Assembly: GCF_018332715.1 (NCBI RefSeq)
Contig: NZ_BOQP01000008.1
Span: 620,001 to 684,000, forward strand
Length of the DNA stretch: 64,000 nucleotides
Direction: 5' to 3'
Origin: Winogradskya consettensis
GTDB lineage: Bacteria > Actinomycetota > Actinomycetes > Mycobacteriales > Micromonosporaceae
Position numbers and translations under genes: made by a program. Below, one piece after another: positions 1-7,974 of this stretch (position 1 is its first letter; the number at the start of each line of letters is the position of its first letter). Under the pieces are notes generated by a model. It had not been told where the DNA came from and ran no database searches. It saw only the letters and a list, made by a program, of their open reading frames with translations.

Positions 1-310
1 CGGCGAGCGCAATGATCGTGTCGAAGGTCCCCTCGGCGCTCAGCGTCGCCGGGCTGCCGCACAGCACCGTGCGACCTTCCCTGCCCGCCAGAAGCTCGGC
101 GTCCTTCACGCCCCGGACCAGCACCGTCACCTCCTGCAAGACATCGAGAAGCTCAGCCGCATGGGGGCCGGCAACCAGGGTGCGACCCCTGGCGGCGGCA
201 AGGAACGGCTCCAGCGCAGCGCCACGGGCGGGGCCGGGCCCGTGGTCGCCGTCGAGGTCCGACCAGACCAGCATCTCGTCGCCGACGAACCGGACGCCTG
301 CGGTCTCCAC
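1..310 (-). CDS. Partial hypothetical protein, possibly methyltransferase-like (3' end outside window)
   Basis: The reverse strand stays open from a GTG at 310 to the window edge, giving 103 residues with strong G/C at third positions. The product begins with VETAGVRFVGDEML and near the edge has the string GTFDTIIAL, which recalls the acidic segment after the SAM-binding strand of class I methyltransferases. That assignment is a guess, because the SAM glycine loop would lie near or beyond the edge. It lies 53 bp downstream of the next gene on the same strand and is probably cotranscribed with it, so both may belong to a glycan locus that continues to the left. Confidence 0.5.
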   Translation of the reverse strand, partial: METAGVRFVGDEMLVWSDLDGDHGPGPARGAALEPFLAAARGRTLVAGPHAAELLDVLQEVTVLVRGVKDAELLAGREGRTVLCGSPATLSAEGTFDTIIALA

Positions 311-363
311 TGATGTCTCCCTGTCTTCGTCTGCCTGCAATGTCTGTTGCTCTGCTCTTCCGA

Positions 364-1212
364 TCACAGCGCGTTTTCCCTCACCCTGGCCGCCGCTCGC
401 GTCCACCGGAACAACTGCCGCAGCTCAGCCGGGGGCGCCATCCGATCGGCGCCGAGCTCGTTCACCGCGGCGGCATGGGCCTGGGCGATGTCGATCTGCT
501 CGCCGTGCAACCCGGACCATTGCCGGCGGATCCTGGCCTGGCCCCCATGGGTCGGGTCCTCGTTCTCGAGGACCATCGGATCGCCGTAGACGGCCGGTTC
601 ACAGCCCGCGAGAATCCCGTACCAGACAGCACTGCTGAGCCGGTTGGACGCAACGCGCCGGTGCTGCCGCAGCTCGGTGAGCTGACGGTCGAGGAATTCC
701 GGGTCTCCCGCCTGATGCGCGTTGCCCCGGTAACCGTGACAGATCACCCGGAACCCGGCGCGTTCGTAGCGGCGTCGCACATCCGCTGTCCAGAACTCCT
801 GCCAGTAAAGACAGACCGTGACCGGACCGGTCTCGGTGTGCTTGATCCGGTCGATCAGCCGAGCGTGATCGCCGCGCACGTGCTGGCCTTCCCAGCCGTG
901 AAACGGATACCAGATGGTGCCCTCCCGTGCCGGGGCCGCCGGCGGCTCGGGCCGGAGCCGGAGCAGGTAGGCCCACGGCGCCCCCACCACGTATGTCTCG
1001 CGGCGGCCCATGGACCAGGCCCGGCGACGGACGCGCTCGGACCACAGGAACAGCGGGACCCCCGCGACATACTCGTGGTCGGCCGCCATCCCGTCCCCGA
1101 TGTTCCAGCCGTGCTGCAGGTAGCCATGGATCCGGGGAGGCTGCTCGCCCGGCACGCCGCAGTAGCGTGCCAGGACGGCGGAATGGCCGTAATAGTCGTT
1201 GGCCCGATGCAC
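364..1212 (-). CDS. Hypothetical protein of probable polysaccharide locus
   Basis: A 282-residue reading frame if the GTG at 1212 is used; a TTG at 1272 would add 20 residues. The protein is soluble-looking, rich in Trp, Tyr and Arg, with no signal peptide or membrane segment. Motifs include QHGWNIGDG, LFLWSERVRRRAWSMGRR and VVGAPWAYLL in the first third, then ERAGFRVICHGYRG and a C-terminal segment AVYGDPMVLE. I recall similar unannotated proteins in actinobacterial exopolysaccharide clusters, where they look like divergent GT-B glycosyltransferases or polysaccharide-processing proteins; I cannot show catalytic residues. The GTG start fits the conserved-looking segment HRANDYYGHS that follows it. 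Confidence 0.6.
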   Translation of the reverse strand: MHRANDYYGHSAVLARYCGVPGEQPPRIHGYLQHGWNIGDGMAADHEYVAGVPLFLWSERVRRRAWSMGRRETYVVGAPWAYLLRLRPEPPAAPAREGTIWYPFHGWEGQHVRGDHARLIDRIKHTETGPVTVCLYWQEFWTADVRRRYERAGFRVICHGYRGNAHQAGDPEFLDRQLTELRQHRRVASNRLSSAVWYGILAGCEPAVYGDPMVLENEDPTHGGQARIRRQWSGLHGEQIDIAQAHAAAVNELGADRMAPPAELRQLFRWTRAAARVRENAL

Positions 1213-1437
1213 CGGGGGATTCTCGCCTGTATCCGGCAATGGCGGCCACGACCTCGCGGACTGTTCCGCCAAGCGTCGCCGGGGTGTCGCCTGAAAGTTC
1301 CTGACCTGCCCGTGCCCGTTCCGGCCGTCCGATCTTGATCACTTGCTGACTCCTGTGTCCGGTTCCGACTTCGATGGCGGAAGTCTTGCACCGGCCGGAG
1401 ATCGAAAAGACGTTGTCCACAGGCGAGCCTCGTCACC

Positions 1438-1467
1438 TTGACCCGTACCCTGAGGTGCGGGTTTATG
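1438..1467 (+). promoter_or_regulatory. MerR-type promoter with operator dyad in the spacer
   Basis: A -35 like TTGACC (1438-1443) and a -10 like TTTATG (1462-1467) are separated by 18 bp. The spacer holds an inverted repeat, CCCGTACC (1442-1449) and GGTGCGGG (1454-1461), with one mismatch between arms. This is the architecture of MerR-family promoters, where the regulator binds between the two hexamers and twists the DNA. The ATG at 1477 is about 10 bp beyond the -10, so the transcript is probably leaderless and autoregulated. Confidence 0.7.
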
Positions 1468-1476
1468 GTCGTCGGC

Positions 1477-2376
1477 ATGCGGGTGGGAGAGCTGGCGCGA
1501 CGGACCGGGACGACCGTGCGCGCATTGCGTTATTACGAGGCGGCGGGCCTGGTCGTGCCCCGGCGGCTGGACAACGGCTACCGGGAGTACGAACCGATCG
1601 CCGAGCGGATGGTCGCGCAGATCCGGGAGCTGACGGCACTCGGTCTCAGCGTCGAGGAGACGCGGCCGTTCGTGGAGTCGCTGGCCGACGGCAACATCGA
1701 GCCCGACGTGTGCCCGGCGGCTCTGGCCACCTACCGCAACGCCATCACCGAGCTGCAGAAGCGAATCGGGACGCTCACCGCCCAGCGGGATGCACTCGAC
1801 GCCCGCCTGGACGCCGCAGCCAGCCAGGTCGTCAAGCTCGGCGACGCAGGCGTCAGCGACCCGGGGCAGCTCGTCGGCACCCGGATGCCGTCACTGCACT
1901 TCTACGGCAGTGACGGCCGGCCACTGGATCTCGGCGCGCTGGGCAGTGGCCGCACCGTCATCTTCATCTACCCCCTGACCGGGCGGCCCGGCGTCGACCT
2001 GCCCAACGGCTTGAGTGAGATTCCGGGCGCCCAGGGCAGCACCGAGCAGGCGTCCTGGTTCCGCGATCACCACAGCGAGCTGCTGCAGGCGGGAGCCGCC
2101 CGGGTCTACGGCCTGTCCGCACAGCCGACCGACTATCAGCGCGAGCTGGTGCATCGGCTACGCCTGCCGTATCCGCTGGTGCCGGACCCTCGTCTGAGTC
2201 TGGCCGCCGCCATCGGCCTGCCCACCTTCACCGCCGGAGACATGACGCTCTACCTCCGCCTCACCCTGATCGTGCTCGACGACGTGATCGAGCACGTCTT
2301 CCACCCGATCGCGGAGCCGGCATCGCACGCCCTCGAGGTGATGCGCTGGCTCGTTCGACGCAAGGAGACCAAGTGA
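1477..2376 (+). CDS. MerR-family regulator fused to a peroxiredoxin-like domain lacking catalytic cysteines
   Basis: A 299-residue fusion. Residues 1-70 are a MerR winged helix (MRVGELARRTGTTVRALRYY, then wing and GYREYEP). Residues 75-125 look like the dimerising coiled coil. Residues 135-295 match the thioredoxin-fold AhpC/TSA class: VIFIYPLTGRPGVDLP, IPGAQG, FRDHHSELLQAG, VYGLSAQPTDYQRE, LRLPYPLVPDP. In the stand-alone peroxiredoxin-like proteins I recall, the active segment reads GCTPQSC; here it is GSTEQAS (about residues 187-193), so both cysteines are serine. The C-terminal domain is therefore probably a sensor or structural module and not a peroxidase. ATG 1477 is preferred over ATG 1465 because of the leaderless promoter. 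The stop overlaps the start of the methyltransferase gene. Confidence 0.8.
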   Translation: MRVGELARRTGTTVRALRYYEAAGLVVPRRLDNGYREYEPIAERMVAQIRELTALGLSVEETRPFVESLADGNIEPDVCPAALATYRNAITELQKRIGTLTAQRDALDARLDAAASQVVKLGDAGVSDPGQLVGTRMPSLHFYGSDGRPLDLGALGSGRTVIFIYPLTGRPGVDLPNGLSEIPGAQGSTEQASWFRDHHSELLQAGAARVYGLSAQPTDYQRELVHRLRLPYPLVPDPRLSLAAAIGLPTFTAGDMTLYLRLTLIVLDDVIEHVFHPIAEPASHALEVMRWLVRRKETK

Positions 2377-3161
2377 CCAGCGCCCCTACCCCCGTTCGCA
2401 GGCCTGTTTCCGGCGGAGATTTCGACTACGAGGCCGGTGGCCACGGATATGCCACGAGGCGGCGGCCCGACCCTCGTGTCGCCGCCCTGGTCCACACCGC
2501 GCTGGGCGACGCCCGCACCGTGCTCAACGTGGGCGCCGGGGCGGGCTCCTACGAGCCCGGTGACCGCTACGTGCTGGCGGTCGAACCGTCGGCGACGATG
2601 CGCGCGCAACGTCCCCCGGGCGCAGCACCGGCCGTGGACGCGACAGCGGAGCATCTGCCCTTCGACGACGACTCCTTCGACGCCGCGATGGCGACGGTGA
2701 CCGTGCACCAGTGGTCCGACACCCTCCGAGGACTCGCCGAGCTGCGCCGGGTTGCCCGTGGCCGCATCGTGGTGCTGACCTTCGACGGCGACGCCCTCGA
2801 CCGTTTCTGGCTCGCGGAGTACGCACCCGAGCTGATCGCGGTGGAACGCGGCCGCTATCCCGCGATCGCGGACATCGCCGACGCGATCGGGAGCCCCGCC
2901 GACGTCATCGAGGTTCCCATACCGCTCGACTGCGTGGACGGGTTCACCGAGGCGTACTACGGCCGCCCCGAGCAGCTCCTGGACCCCGCGGTCCGCGCAG
3001 CTCAGTCCGCGTGGGGGTTCGTCGACGAATCCGCGGTCACCCGCGCGGTCGGAGATCTTCGGGCAGATCTCACCTCCGGGGTGTGGGACGCCCGTCATGG
3101 GAAGTTGCGGACCCAGCCTGAGTTCGCCGGTTCGCTGCGCCTCATCGTCGGTGGGCTCTGA
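2373..3161 (+). CDS. Class I SAM-dependent methyltransferase
   Basis: A 262-residue protein starting at a GTG that shares GTGA with the previous stop, so translation is coupled to the MerR fusion. Motif I is VLNVGAGAGSYEPG (about residues 50-63), the acidic strand end is LAVEPSATM, and the post-motif is ATAEHLPFDDDSFDAAMATV followed by LAELRRVARG, the standard layout of Methyltransf_11 enzymes. The substrate cannot be deduced; related enzymes act on small molecules. The position behind the MerR regulator suggests shared induction, perhaps by a toxic small compound. The 3' end runs into a short degenerate tandem repeat. Confidence 0.85.
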   Translation: MTSAPTPVRRPVSGGDFDYEAGGHGYATRRRPDPRVAALVHTALGDARTVLNVGAGAGSYEPGDRYVLAVEPSATMRAQRPPGAAPAVDATAEHLPFDDDSFDAAMATVTVHQWSDTLRGLAELRRVARGRIVVLTFDGDALDRFWLAEYAPELIAVERGRYPAIADIADAIGSPADVIEVPIPLDCVDGFTEAYYGRPEQLLDPAVRAAQSAWGFVDESAVTRAVGDLRADLTSGVWDARHGKLRTQPEFAGSLRLIVGGL

Positions 3162-3236
3162 AATGAGATCGCCGATGGGCGCTGAGACGAGATCGTCAGT
3201 GGGAGCTGAGACCGGACTATCGGTGGGCTTCGAGAG
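3147..3236 (+). repeat. Degenerate 24-bp tandem repeat, about 3.75 units
   Basis: Three consecutive 24-bp units at 3147-3170, 3171-3194 and 3195-3218, plus a partial unit at 3219-3236, share the cores GATGGGCGCTGAGA or GTGGGCTCTGA. The first unit overlaps the stop of the methyltransferase gene. The array lies upstream of the proposed moeA start at 3361, in the moeA reading frame, but the sequence there does not look like MoeA. Confidence 0.75.
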
Positions 3237-3360
3237 GAGTACGCGGGTCCTTTCTCACGTCGTGGGCCCACCCTGCGCGGGCACGCTCGTGGAATCGGCC
3301 AGGCATTCGGTGGCTCGCGGGCGGCTCGGCAGGAGCAGGCCCGCTCGGCGGCAGCGCCGC

Positions 3361-4641
3361 ATGGATGTGACACTCGCGGAGATGTCTGCCAACCATGTAT
3401 CCGGAACCCCCTGGCGTGAGGCCGTCGCGATCGCTCATGCGGCCGCGGCCCCACTGCCTGCTGAGATCGTCGCGCTCCGTGATGCAACCGGCCGGGTGAC
3501 TGCCGTGCCCGTCACCGCGCGCATGGACCTGCCAGGATTCGACACAGCGGCCATGGATGGGTACGCGGTTGCCGGCCCAGGCCCGTGGAACATCGACGGC
3601 AGGGTCATGGCAGGTGGAGAAGCATGGACCACCCACCTGGTCCGGGGGCACTGCGTGGAGATCATGACCGGAGCAGCGGTGCCGGCAGGAGCCGACGCGG
3701 TGATCCCCTACGAGCAGAGCACCGTCGATGAAGCGGCGCACCTGACGGTGTCGGGGCAGGTCAGCACACGCACACATATCCGGCGCGCCGGCGAGGATTC
3801 CCGGCTGGGCGACCCGCTCGTCCCGGCCGGAAGGCTCCTGACGCCGGCGGTCTGTGGCCTTCTCGCCCAGGGCGGCGCCGACACGGTCCCGGTCCACCGG
3901 AGGCCCCGGGTGCGGTTACTCGTCACGGGCGACGAGGTGATTGCGGCCGGCGTTCCGGGGACCGGCGAAGTGCGAGACGTGTTCGGCCCGATGATCACGG
4001 CCCTCGTGGCCGCATGGGGCGGAAGCGTCACCGACCACCGGATCCTGCGCGACGATCCCGCCCTGCTCGCCGAGTCGCTCCTGGCCGCGGACGCCGAGGT
4101 CATAGCGGTCAGCGGCTCGTCGTCCGCGGGCCGGGCAGATCACCTGCGCCCGGTCCTCGACAAGATCGGCGCGCGACTGCTGGTCGACCAGGTGGCATGC
4201 CGCCCAGGGCACCCTCAGGTCCTCGCCTCGCTGCCCGGCGGGCGATGGCTCGTCGGGCTCCCAGGCAACCCGTTCGCGGGCCTTGTCGCCGCCATGACTC
4301 TGCTCCGACCGCTGTTAGGCGCGATGACCGGCTCCCCCATCGAGCCCGCGGGCCCGCCCACCCGGCCGGGCACCATCAGCCAGGCTGACGCCTCTGATCC
4401 AGCGGAGGGCCGCCGGGGTTCCACCCTTCTCCGGCTGCCCGTGATCGGTGACGTCCCGCTGATACCCGGCGTGACACGGCTCGTCCCTGTCGTGGCAGAC
4501 GGTGACCGCGTCATCGTGGTGCCCGGCGCGCGTCCAGCCAGTCTCGCCGGCGCGGCTGCGGCGGACGCTCTCGCCATCCTCGAGTACGGCTGGACGACCG
4601 GCACGCCTGCCGACCTGCTGCCCTTGACCGGGCTCCTGTGA
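3361..4641 (+). CDS. moeA: Molybdopterin molybdotransferase MoeA
   Basis: A 426-residue protein that inserts molybdate into adenylylated molybdopterin in the last step of Moco synthesis. Visible motifs in order: DLPGFDTAAMDGYAV (usually PxFDNSAMDGYA, so the Ser is Ala here), VEIMTGAAVPAGADAVIPYE, LLVTGDEV, VSGSSSAGRADHL (usually GGVSVGDYD, divergent), ACRPGHPQV and LVGLPGNPFAG. The start at ATG 3361 (MDVTLAEMSANHV) is chosen because family similarity begins about 20 residues later; the frame stays open upstream to 3097 but there holds only the 24-bp repeat and low-complexity sequence. The stop overlaps the next start in GTGA. No other Moco gene is visible in the window. The divergent glycine loop could mean a specialised paralogue. 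Confidence 0.85.
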   Translation: MDVTLAEMSANHVSGTPWREAVAIAHAAAAPLPAEIVALRDATGRVTAVPVTARMDLPGFDTAAMDGYAVAGPGPWNIDGRVMAGGEAWTTHLVRGHCVEIMTGAAVPAGADAVIPYEQSTVDEAAHLTVSGQVSTRTHIRRAGEDSRLGDPLVPAGRLLTPAVCGLLAQGGADTVPVHRRPRVRLLVTGDEVIAAGVPGTGEVRDVFGPMITALVAAWGGSVTDHRILRDDPALLAESLLAADAEVIAVSGSSSAGRADHLRPVLDKIGARLLVDQVACRPGHPQVLASLPGGRWLVGLPGNPFAGLVAAMTLLRPLLGAMTGSPIEPAGPPTRPGTISQADASDPAEGRRGSTLLRLPVIGDVPLIPGVTRLVPVVADGDRVIVVPGARPASLAGAAAADALAILEYGWTTGTPADLLPLTGLL

Positions 4642-5315
4642 CAACAAGCGAGGACACCGTGGACGACATCAGACAGTTACTCCGAGGCATTCCGGTCTTC
4701 GACGGCGAGCTTCCGTCGTTCGACGTAGACAGCGCACCCGAGCGTCCCGGCGAACTCTTCGTCGAGTGGCTCACGGCCGCGCTGGACGCCGGGGTCCGGG
4801 AGCCCCACGCGATGACCGTGTCGACCATCGGTTCGCACGGCACACCGGACGCCCGGATGCTGATCCTGAAGAACCTCGACGCGCGAGGCTGGCAGTTCGC
4901 CGCCCACGCCGACAGCCCCAAGGGCCGCGACCTGATCGCTACCCCCACGGCGGCACTGACCTTCTACTGGCCGCTGCAAGCCCGCCAGATCCGGGTACGA
5001 GGCCCGGTCACCCCCGAACCGGCCGAGCGCAGCGCCGCCGACTTCCTGGCCCGGCCCGCCGGCTCCCGGGCAGAGGCCTCCATCGGCAAGCAGAGCCAGA
5101 CACTCCCCGACCGCAACGACCTGGAGACAGCGACAAAACAGGCACTCGCCACCATCGAGGCGACGCCCGGCCACGTGGTGCCGGAGTGGACCCTCTTCAC
5201 CCTCGACGCGACGACGGTCGAGTTCTGGCAGGGCGACAAAGCTCGCAAACACACCCGCCTGCGCTACACCGCTACCGGCGAAGACCTATGGACCCGGGAG
5301 GAACTCTGGCCATAG
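4638..5315 (+). CDS. Pyridoxamine 5'-phosphate oxidase family flavoprotein
   Basis: A 225-residue protein beginning at a GTG overlapping the moeA stop. It has the PNPOx layout: MTVSTIGSHGTPDARMLILK (FMN-binding strands), WQFAAHADSPKGRDL, TFYWPLQARQIRVRG, then ASIGKQSQTLPDR and a C-terminal segment VEFWQGDKARKHTRLRY, which corresponds to the C-terminal dimerisation and PLP-contact region of PdxH (usually VEFWQGxxxRLHDR). It may make PLP from PNP or PMP, or be one of the many actinobacterial PdxH-like oxidases with other substrates; DARMLILK and the altered RKHTRLRY favour a paralogue. Coupling to moeA is unexpected and unexplained. Confidence 0.8.
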   Translation: MTTSEDTVDDIRQLLRGIPVFDGELPSFDVDSAPERPGELFVEWLTAALDAGVREPHAMTVSTIGSHGTPDARMLILKNLDARGWQFAAHADSPKGRDLIATPTAALTFYWPLQARQIRVRGPVTPEPAERSAADFLARPAGSRAEASIGKQSQTLPDRNDLETATKQALATIEATPGHVVPEWTLFTLDATTVEFWQGDKARKHTRLRYTATGEDLWTREELWP

Positions 5316-5776
5316 CCAACTCCGCCGAAGGCGCAGGCTCCGGCACCTGGATACAAGGCGGCCAGACCCAGCAGCGGCCAGACCCAGCAGCGCACGGCAC
5401 GGTGCCTGAGTGCGGTGGGCGGGCGCGGCGGGCCGGCGGGACGCGGCGCCGGGCGTTGCGGTGCGCGGGTGCGGGAGCGCGGTGCGGTGCGGGGGTGCAG
5501 GGGTGCGCGGGTGCGAGAGCGCGGTGCGGGGGTGCGGGAGCGCGGTGCGGTGCGGTGCGGGGGGCGGGAGCGCGGTGCGGTGCGGGGGTGCGCGGGTGCG
5601 GGAGCGCGGTGCGGGGGTGCGGGGGTGCGCGGGTGCGCGACGTGGGGCTATCCGGGATGAGGCCACACGACGGTGAGTCGCTCCCAGAGTGGGGAGGTCC
5701 GAGTGAGGCGGCCAGGGAGGGGCGGGGCGGGCGGGGCGGCCCGGGTGGGGCGCGCAGGGGCGTTCGTTAGGCTTTC
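5316..5776. repeat. Gene-free stretch with a 16-bp direct repeat and a GC-rich minisatellite
   Basis: Two adjacent copies of GCGGCCAGACCCAGCA lie at 5358-5373 and 5374-5389. From about 5410 to 5646 the + strand is almost only G, C and T, built from irregular units such as GTGCGGGAGCGCGGTGCGG and GCGGGGGTGCGGG. Frames are open on several strands only because A is nearly absent; none has codon structure I would call coding. The G-runs could form G-quadruplexes on the + strand. The following gene starts at 5777. Confidence 0.75.
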
Positions 5777-6691
5777 GTGGTGAAGGTCCGGCGGTGGCGA
5801 ATGGGAAGTGCACTTACCGCTGTGCTGGCTGTCGGGTTGGCTGGTGTGTTGTCGCTGCATCGGCTGGTGCCGGGGTGGCTGGGGACGGCTGTCGACAGTG
5901 GACTTCCCTGGCTCGGGGTGGCGCTGCCGGTGCTGATCGCGGTGTCGGCGGTGCGGAGGTCTGTGCGGGCGCTTGCTGTGTGCCTTGTGCCCTGTGTGGT
6001 GTGGGTGGTCATGTTCGGGCCGGTGCTGCTGCCTCGGTCGGGGGCCGATCATCATGATCTGCGCGTGGCGACGCTGAATCTCGGGGCGGGTAACGTCGAG
6101 CCGGAGGAGACGTTGCTGGCCGTTACGGCGACGGACCCTGACGTTCTTGTGCTGCAGGAGCTGACCGGTGTCAACCAGCTCGCCGCTACGAAGGCGCTCA
6201 AGCATGCGTGGCCTCATTACACGGTGTCCGGCACGGTCGGTGTGTGGAGCAAGGTGCCGCTGTCCGATGCCGCGCCGGTCGACATCGGGATCGGGTGGAC
6301 GCGGGCGTTGCGGGTCACGGTGCCGACTGCGGACGGGCCCGTACGGATCTATGCGGCGCACCTTGCCTCGGCCAGGCCGGCGGCGACCAGCGCGAGGGAC
6401 CGGACGCTGAGCGCGCTCGCCAAGGTCGTGGCTGCCGATGACAGTCCGCGGTTGCTGCTCGCCGGGGATCTGAACACGACGACGACCGATCGGGAGTTCC
6501 GCGAGCTCGCGCCGCTGAAGGACACCCAGGAGGAGGCGGGTTCGGGCTTCGGCTTCACGTGGCCGTCCAGGATTCCCCTCATCCGCCCGGACCACATCCT
6601 GCAGCGCGGCATGGCCACCGAACGTTCCTGGGTGGTCCGCGCCCCCGGCAGCGACCACCGCGCCGCGCTCGCCGAACTCGACACCGCCTGA
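5777..6691 (+). CDS. Membrane-anchored endonuclease/exonuclease/phosphatase family protein
   Basis: A 304-residue protein. Residues 8-85 contain three hydrophobic segments (one near ALTAVLAVGLAGVLSL, one near WLGVALPVLIAVSAV, one near LAVCLVPCVVWVVMFGPVLL). The rest is an EEP domain with its metal and catalytic motifs: TLNLGAGN, LVLQEL, VRIYAAHLAS, LLLAGDLNTT, RPDHIL and GSDHRA. EEP enzymes cleave phosphodiesters in DNA, lipids or inositol phosphates; the membrane anchor and probable outward domain suggest a lipid or extracellular substrate. Two consecutive GTG codons at 5777 and 5780 may start it; ATG 5801 would shorten the N-terminus but keep the membrane segments. Confidence 0.85.
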   Translation: MVKVRRWRMGSALTAVLAVGLAGVLSLHRLVPGWLGTAVDSGLPWLGVALPVLIAVSAVRRSVRALAVCLVPCVVWVVMFGPVLLPRSGADHHDLRVATLNLGAGNVEPEETLLAVTATDPDVLVLQELTGVNQLAATKALKHAWPHYTVSGTVGVWSKVPLSDAAPVDIGIGWTRALRVTVPTADGPVRIYAAHLASARPAATSARDRTLSALAKVVAADDSPRLLLAGDLNTTTTDREFRELAPLKDTQEEAGSGFGFTWPSRIPLIRPDHILQRGMATERSWVVRAPGSDHRAALAELDTA

Positions 6692-6768
6692 CAACGCGCT
6701 CACCGGCACCGCCACCGAGACCACGCCCACCCGAAACACAAGCCCCCAGCCCAGCCCAGCCCGAAAGT

Positions 6769-7974
6769 TTACGGTCGCAGCTGGGCGATGCGATGGCTGA
6801 GGAAAGCCCGTTCGGCCTCGTTGTCGGTGAGTGCCAGCGCCTCCGAATAGGCCGCGACGGCCGCTTCGGACTGCCCCAGGTCCCGCAGAAAGGAGCCCCG
6901 GGCGGCGCTCAGATATCCGTACGTTGCCAGGGCCGGTTCCTCCAGCAGAGGCTCCAGCGCCGCCAGTCCGGCAGCGGCGCCGTCGCGCATCCCGATCGCT
7001 ATGGCGCGGTTGAGTTCCACCACCGGGTTCGGCCACAGGGTGCGCAGTACGTCGTACAGTCCGCAGATCTCGGGCCAGTCGGTTTCCGCATAGGAGACGG
7101 CGGACGTGTGAACGGCGGCGATCGCTGCTTGGACTGCGTACCGTGTGGGTGGCCGGCTGCTCAATGCCTTTATCAGCAGTGCGGTTCCTTCGGCGATCAG
7201 AGCGGCGTCCCATAGTTGCCGATTTTGTGCCTCCAGCAGCACCAGGGCGCCGTTCGCGTCCAGCCGGGAGGCGGATCGGGCCTCGGTGAGCAGCAGTAAC
7301 GCGAGCAGACCCAGCACCGCTGGGTCGTGGGGCAGCAATGTGTGCAGCATGCGGGTCAGGACGATCGCGCTGCCGGTCAGGTCCTGACGGACGAGCTGGG
7401 AGCCGGCCGGCGCGACGTGGCCGGTGGTGTAGACTAGGTGGAGGACTTCGAGGACGGCTCCGACGCGTACCGGGAGATCGTCCGGAGCCGGCACCCGATA
7501 GGGGATCCGGGCCACCGCGATCTTTTTCTTGGCGCGGGTGATGCGGGCGGCCATTGTGCTTTCCTGCACCAGGAATGCTCGCGCCACGTCGGCTGTCGAC
7601 AGCCCGCACAGCAGTCGCAGCGTCAATGCCACCTGCGCTTCGCGCCCGAGCGCGGGGTGACAGCACGTGAAGATCAGCCGAAGCCGATCGTCATTGACAA
7701 CAGTGGGTGATGCCACCACGAGCAACGGCAGCGTCCGTTGCAGCACCGTTTCCCGGCGCAGCAGGTCGAGGGCACGATTGCGCGCGACGGTGGTGAGCCA
7801 CGCTCCCGGGCGTACCGGAATGCCGTCCCTTTCCCAGACCTCCAGAGCTTTTGCGTACGCGTCCTGAGCGCATTCCTCGGCGAGGTCGATATCGCGCGTG
7901 ACGCGCACCGTGGCAGCGAGCACGTGTGCCCATTCCCGGCGGTGCGCATCCGCGACGGCGTCAGCGATGCTCAA
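6769..7974 (-). CDS. ECF42-type RNA polymerase sigma factor with C-terminal TPR-like extension
   Basis: A 401-residue protein. Residues 10-80 are region sigma2 (DAVADAHRREW, LAEECAQDAYAKALEVW, RNRALDLLRR); residues 105-165 are sigma4 (ALTLRLLCGLSTADVARAFL, MAARITRAKKKI). A helical extension of over 200 residues follows, with the segment NPVVELNRAIAIGM that corresponds to the conserved SPVVxLNRAVA signature I associate with the ECF42 group. No anti-sigma factor is adjacent; ECF42 factors are instead linked to DGPF/YCII proteins, and one lies directly upstream. The TTG start at 7974 shares TTGA with the stop of that partner gene, so the two are translationally coupled. Probable role: control of a stress or metabolite response. 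Confidence 0.88.
   Translation of the reverse strand: MSIADAVADAHRREWAHVLAATVRVTRDIDLAEECAQDAYAKALEVWERDGIPVRPGAWLTTVARNRALDLLRRETVLQRTLPLLVVASPTVVNDDRLRLIFTCCHPALGREAQVALTLRLLCGLSTADVARAFLVQESTMAARITRAKKKIAVARIPYRVPAPDDLPVRVGAVLEVLHLVYTTGHVAPAGSQLVRQDLTGSAIVLTRMLHTLLPHDPAVLGLLALLLLTEARSASRLDANGALVLLEAQNRQLWDAALIAEGTALLIKALSSRPPTRYAVQAAIAAVHTSAVSYAETDWPEICGLYDVLRTLWPNPVVELNRAIAIGMRDGAAAGLAALEPLLEEPALATYGYLSAARGSFLRDLGQSEAAVAAYSEALALTDNEAERAFLSHRIAQLRP

Noticed and set aside
3915..4316. TTA codons as sign of bldA control of moeA
   Set aside because: TTA also occurs in the importer ATPase gene and others here, so it is not rare enough to argue for developmental control of a cofactor gene.
5286..5813. 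Open frames on both strands through the 5.4-5.65 kb GC-rich repeat
   Set aside because: They are open only because A (and so stop codons) is nearly absent; products are simple repeats without codon-position signal.
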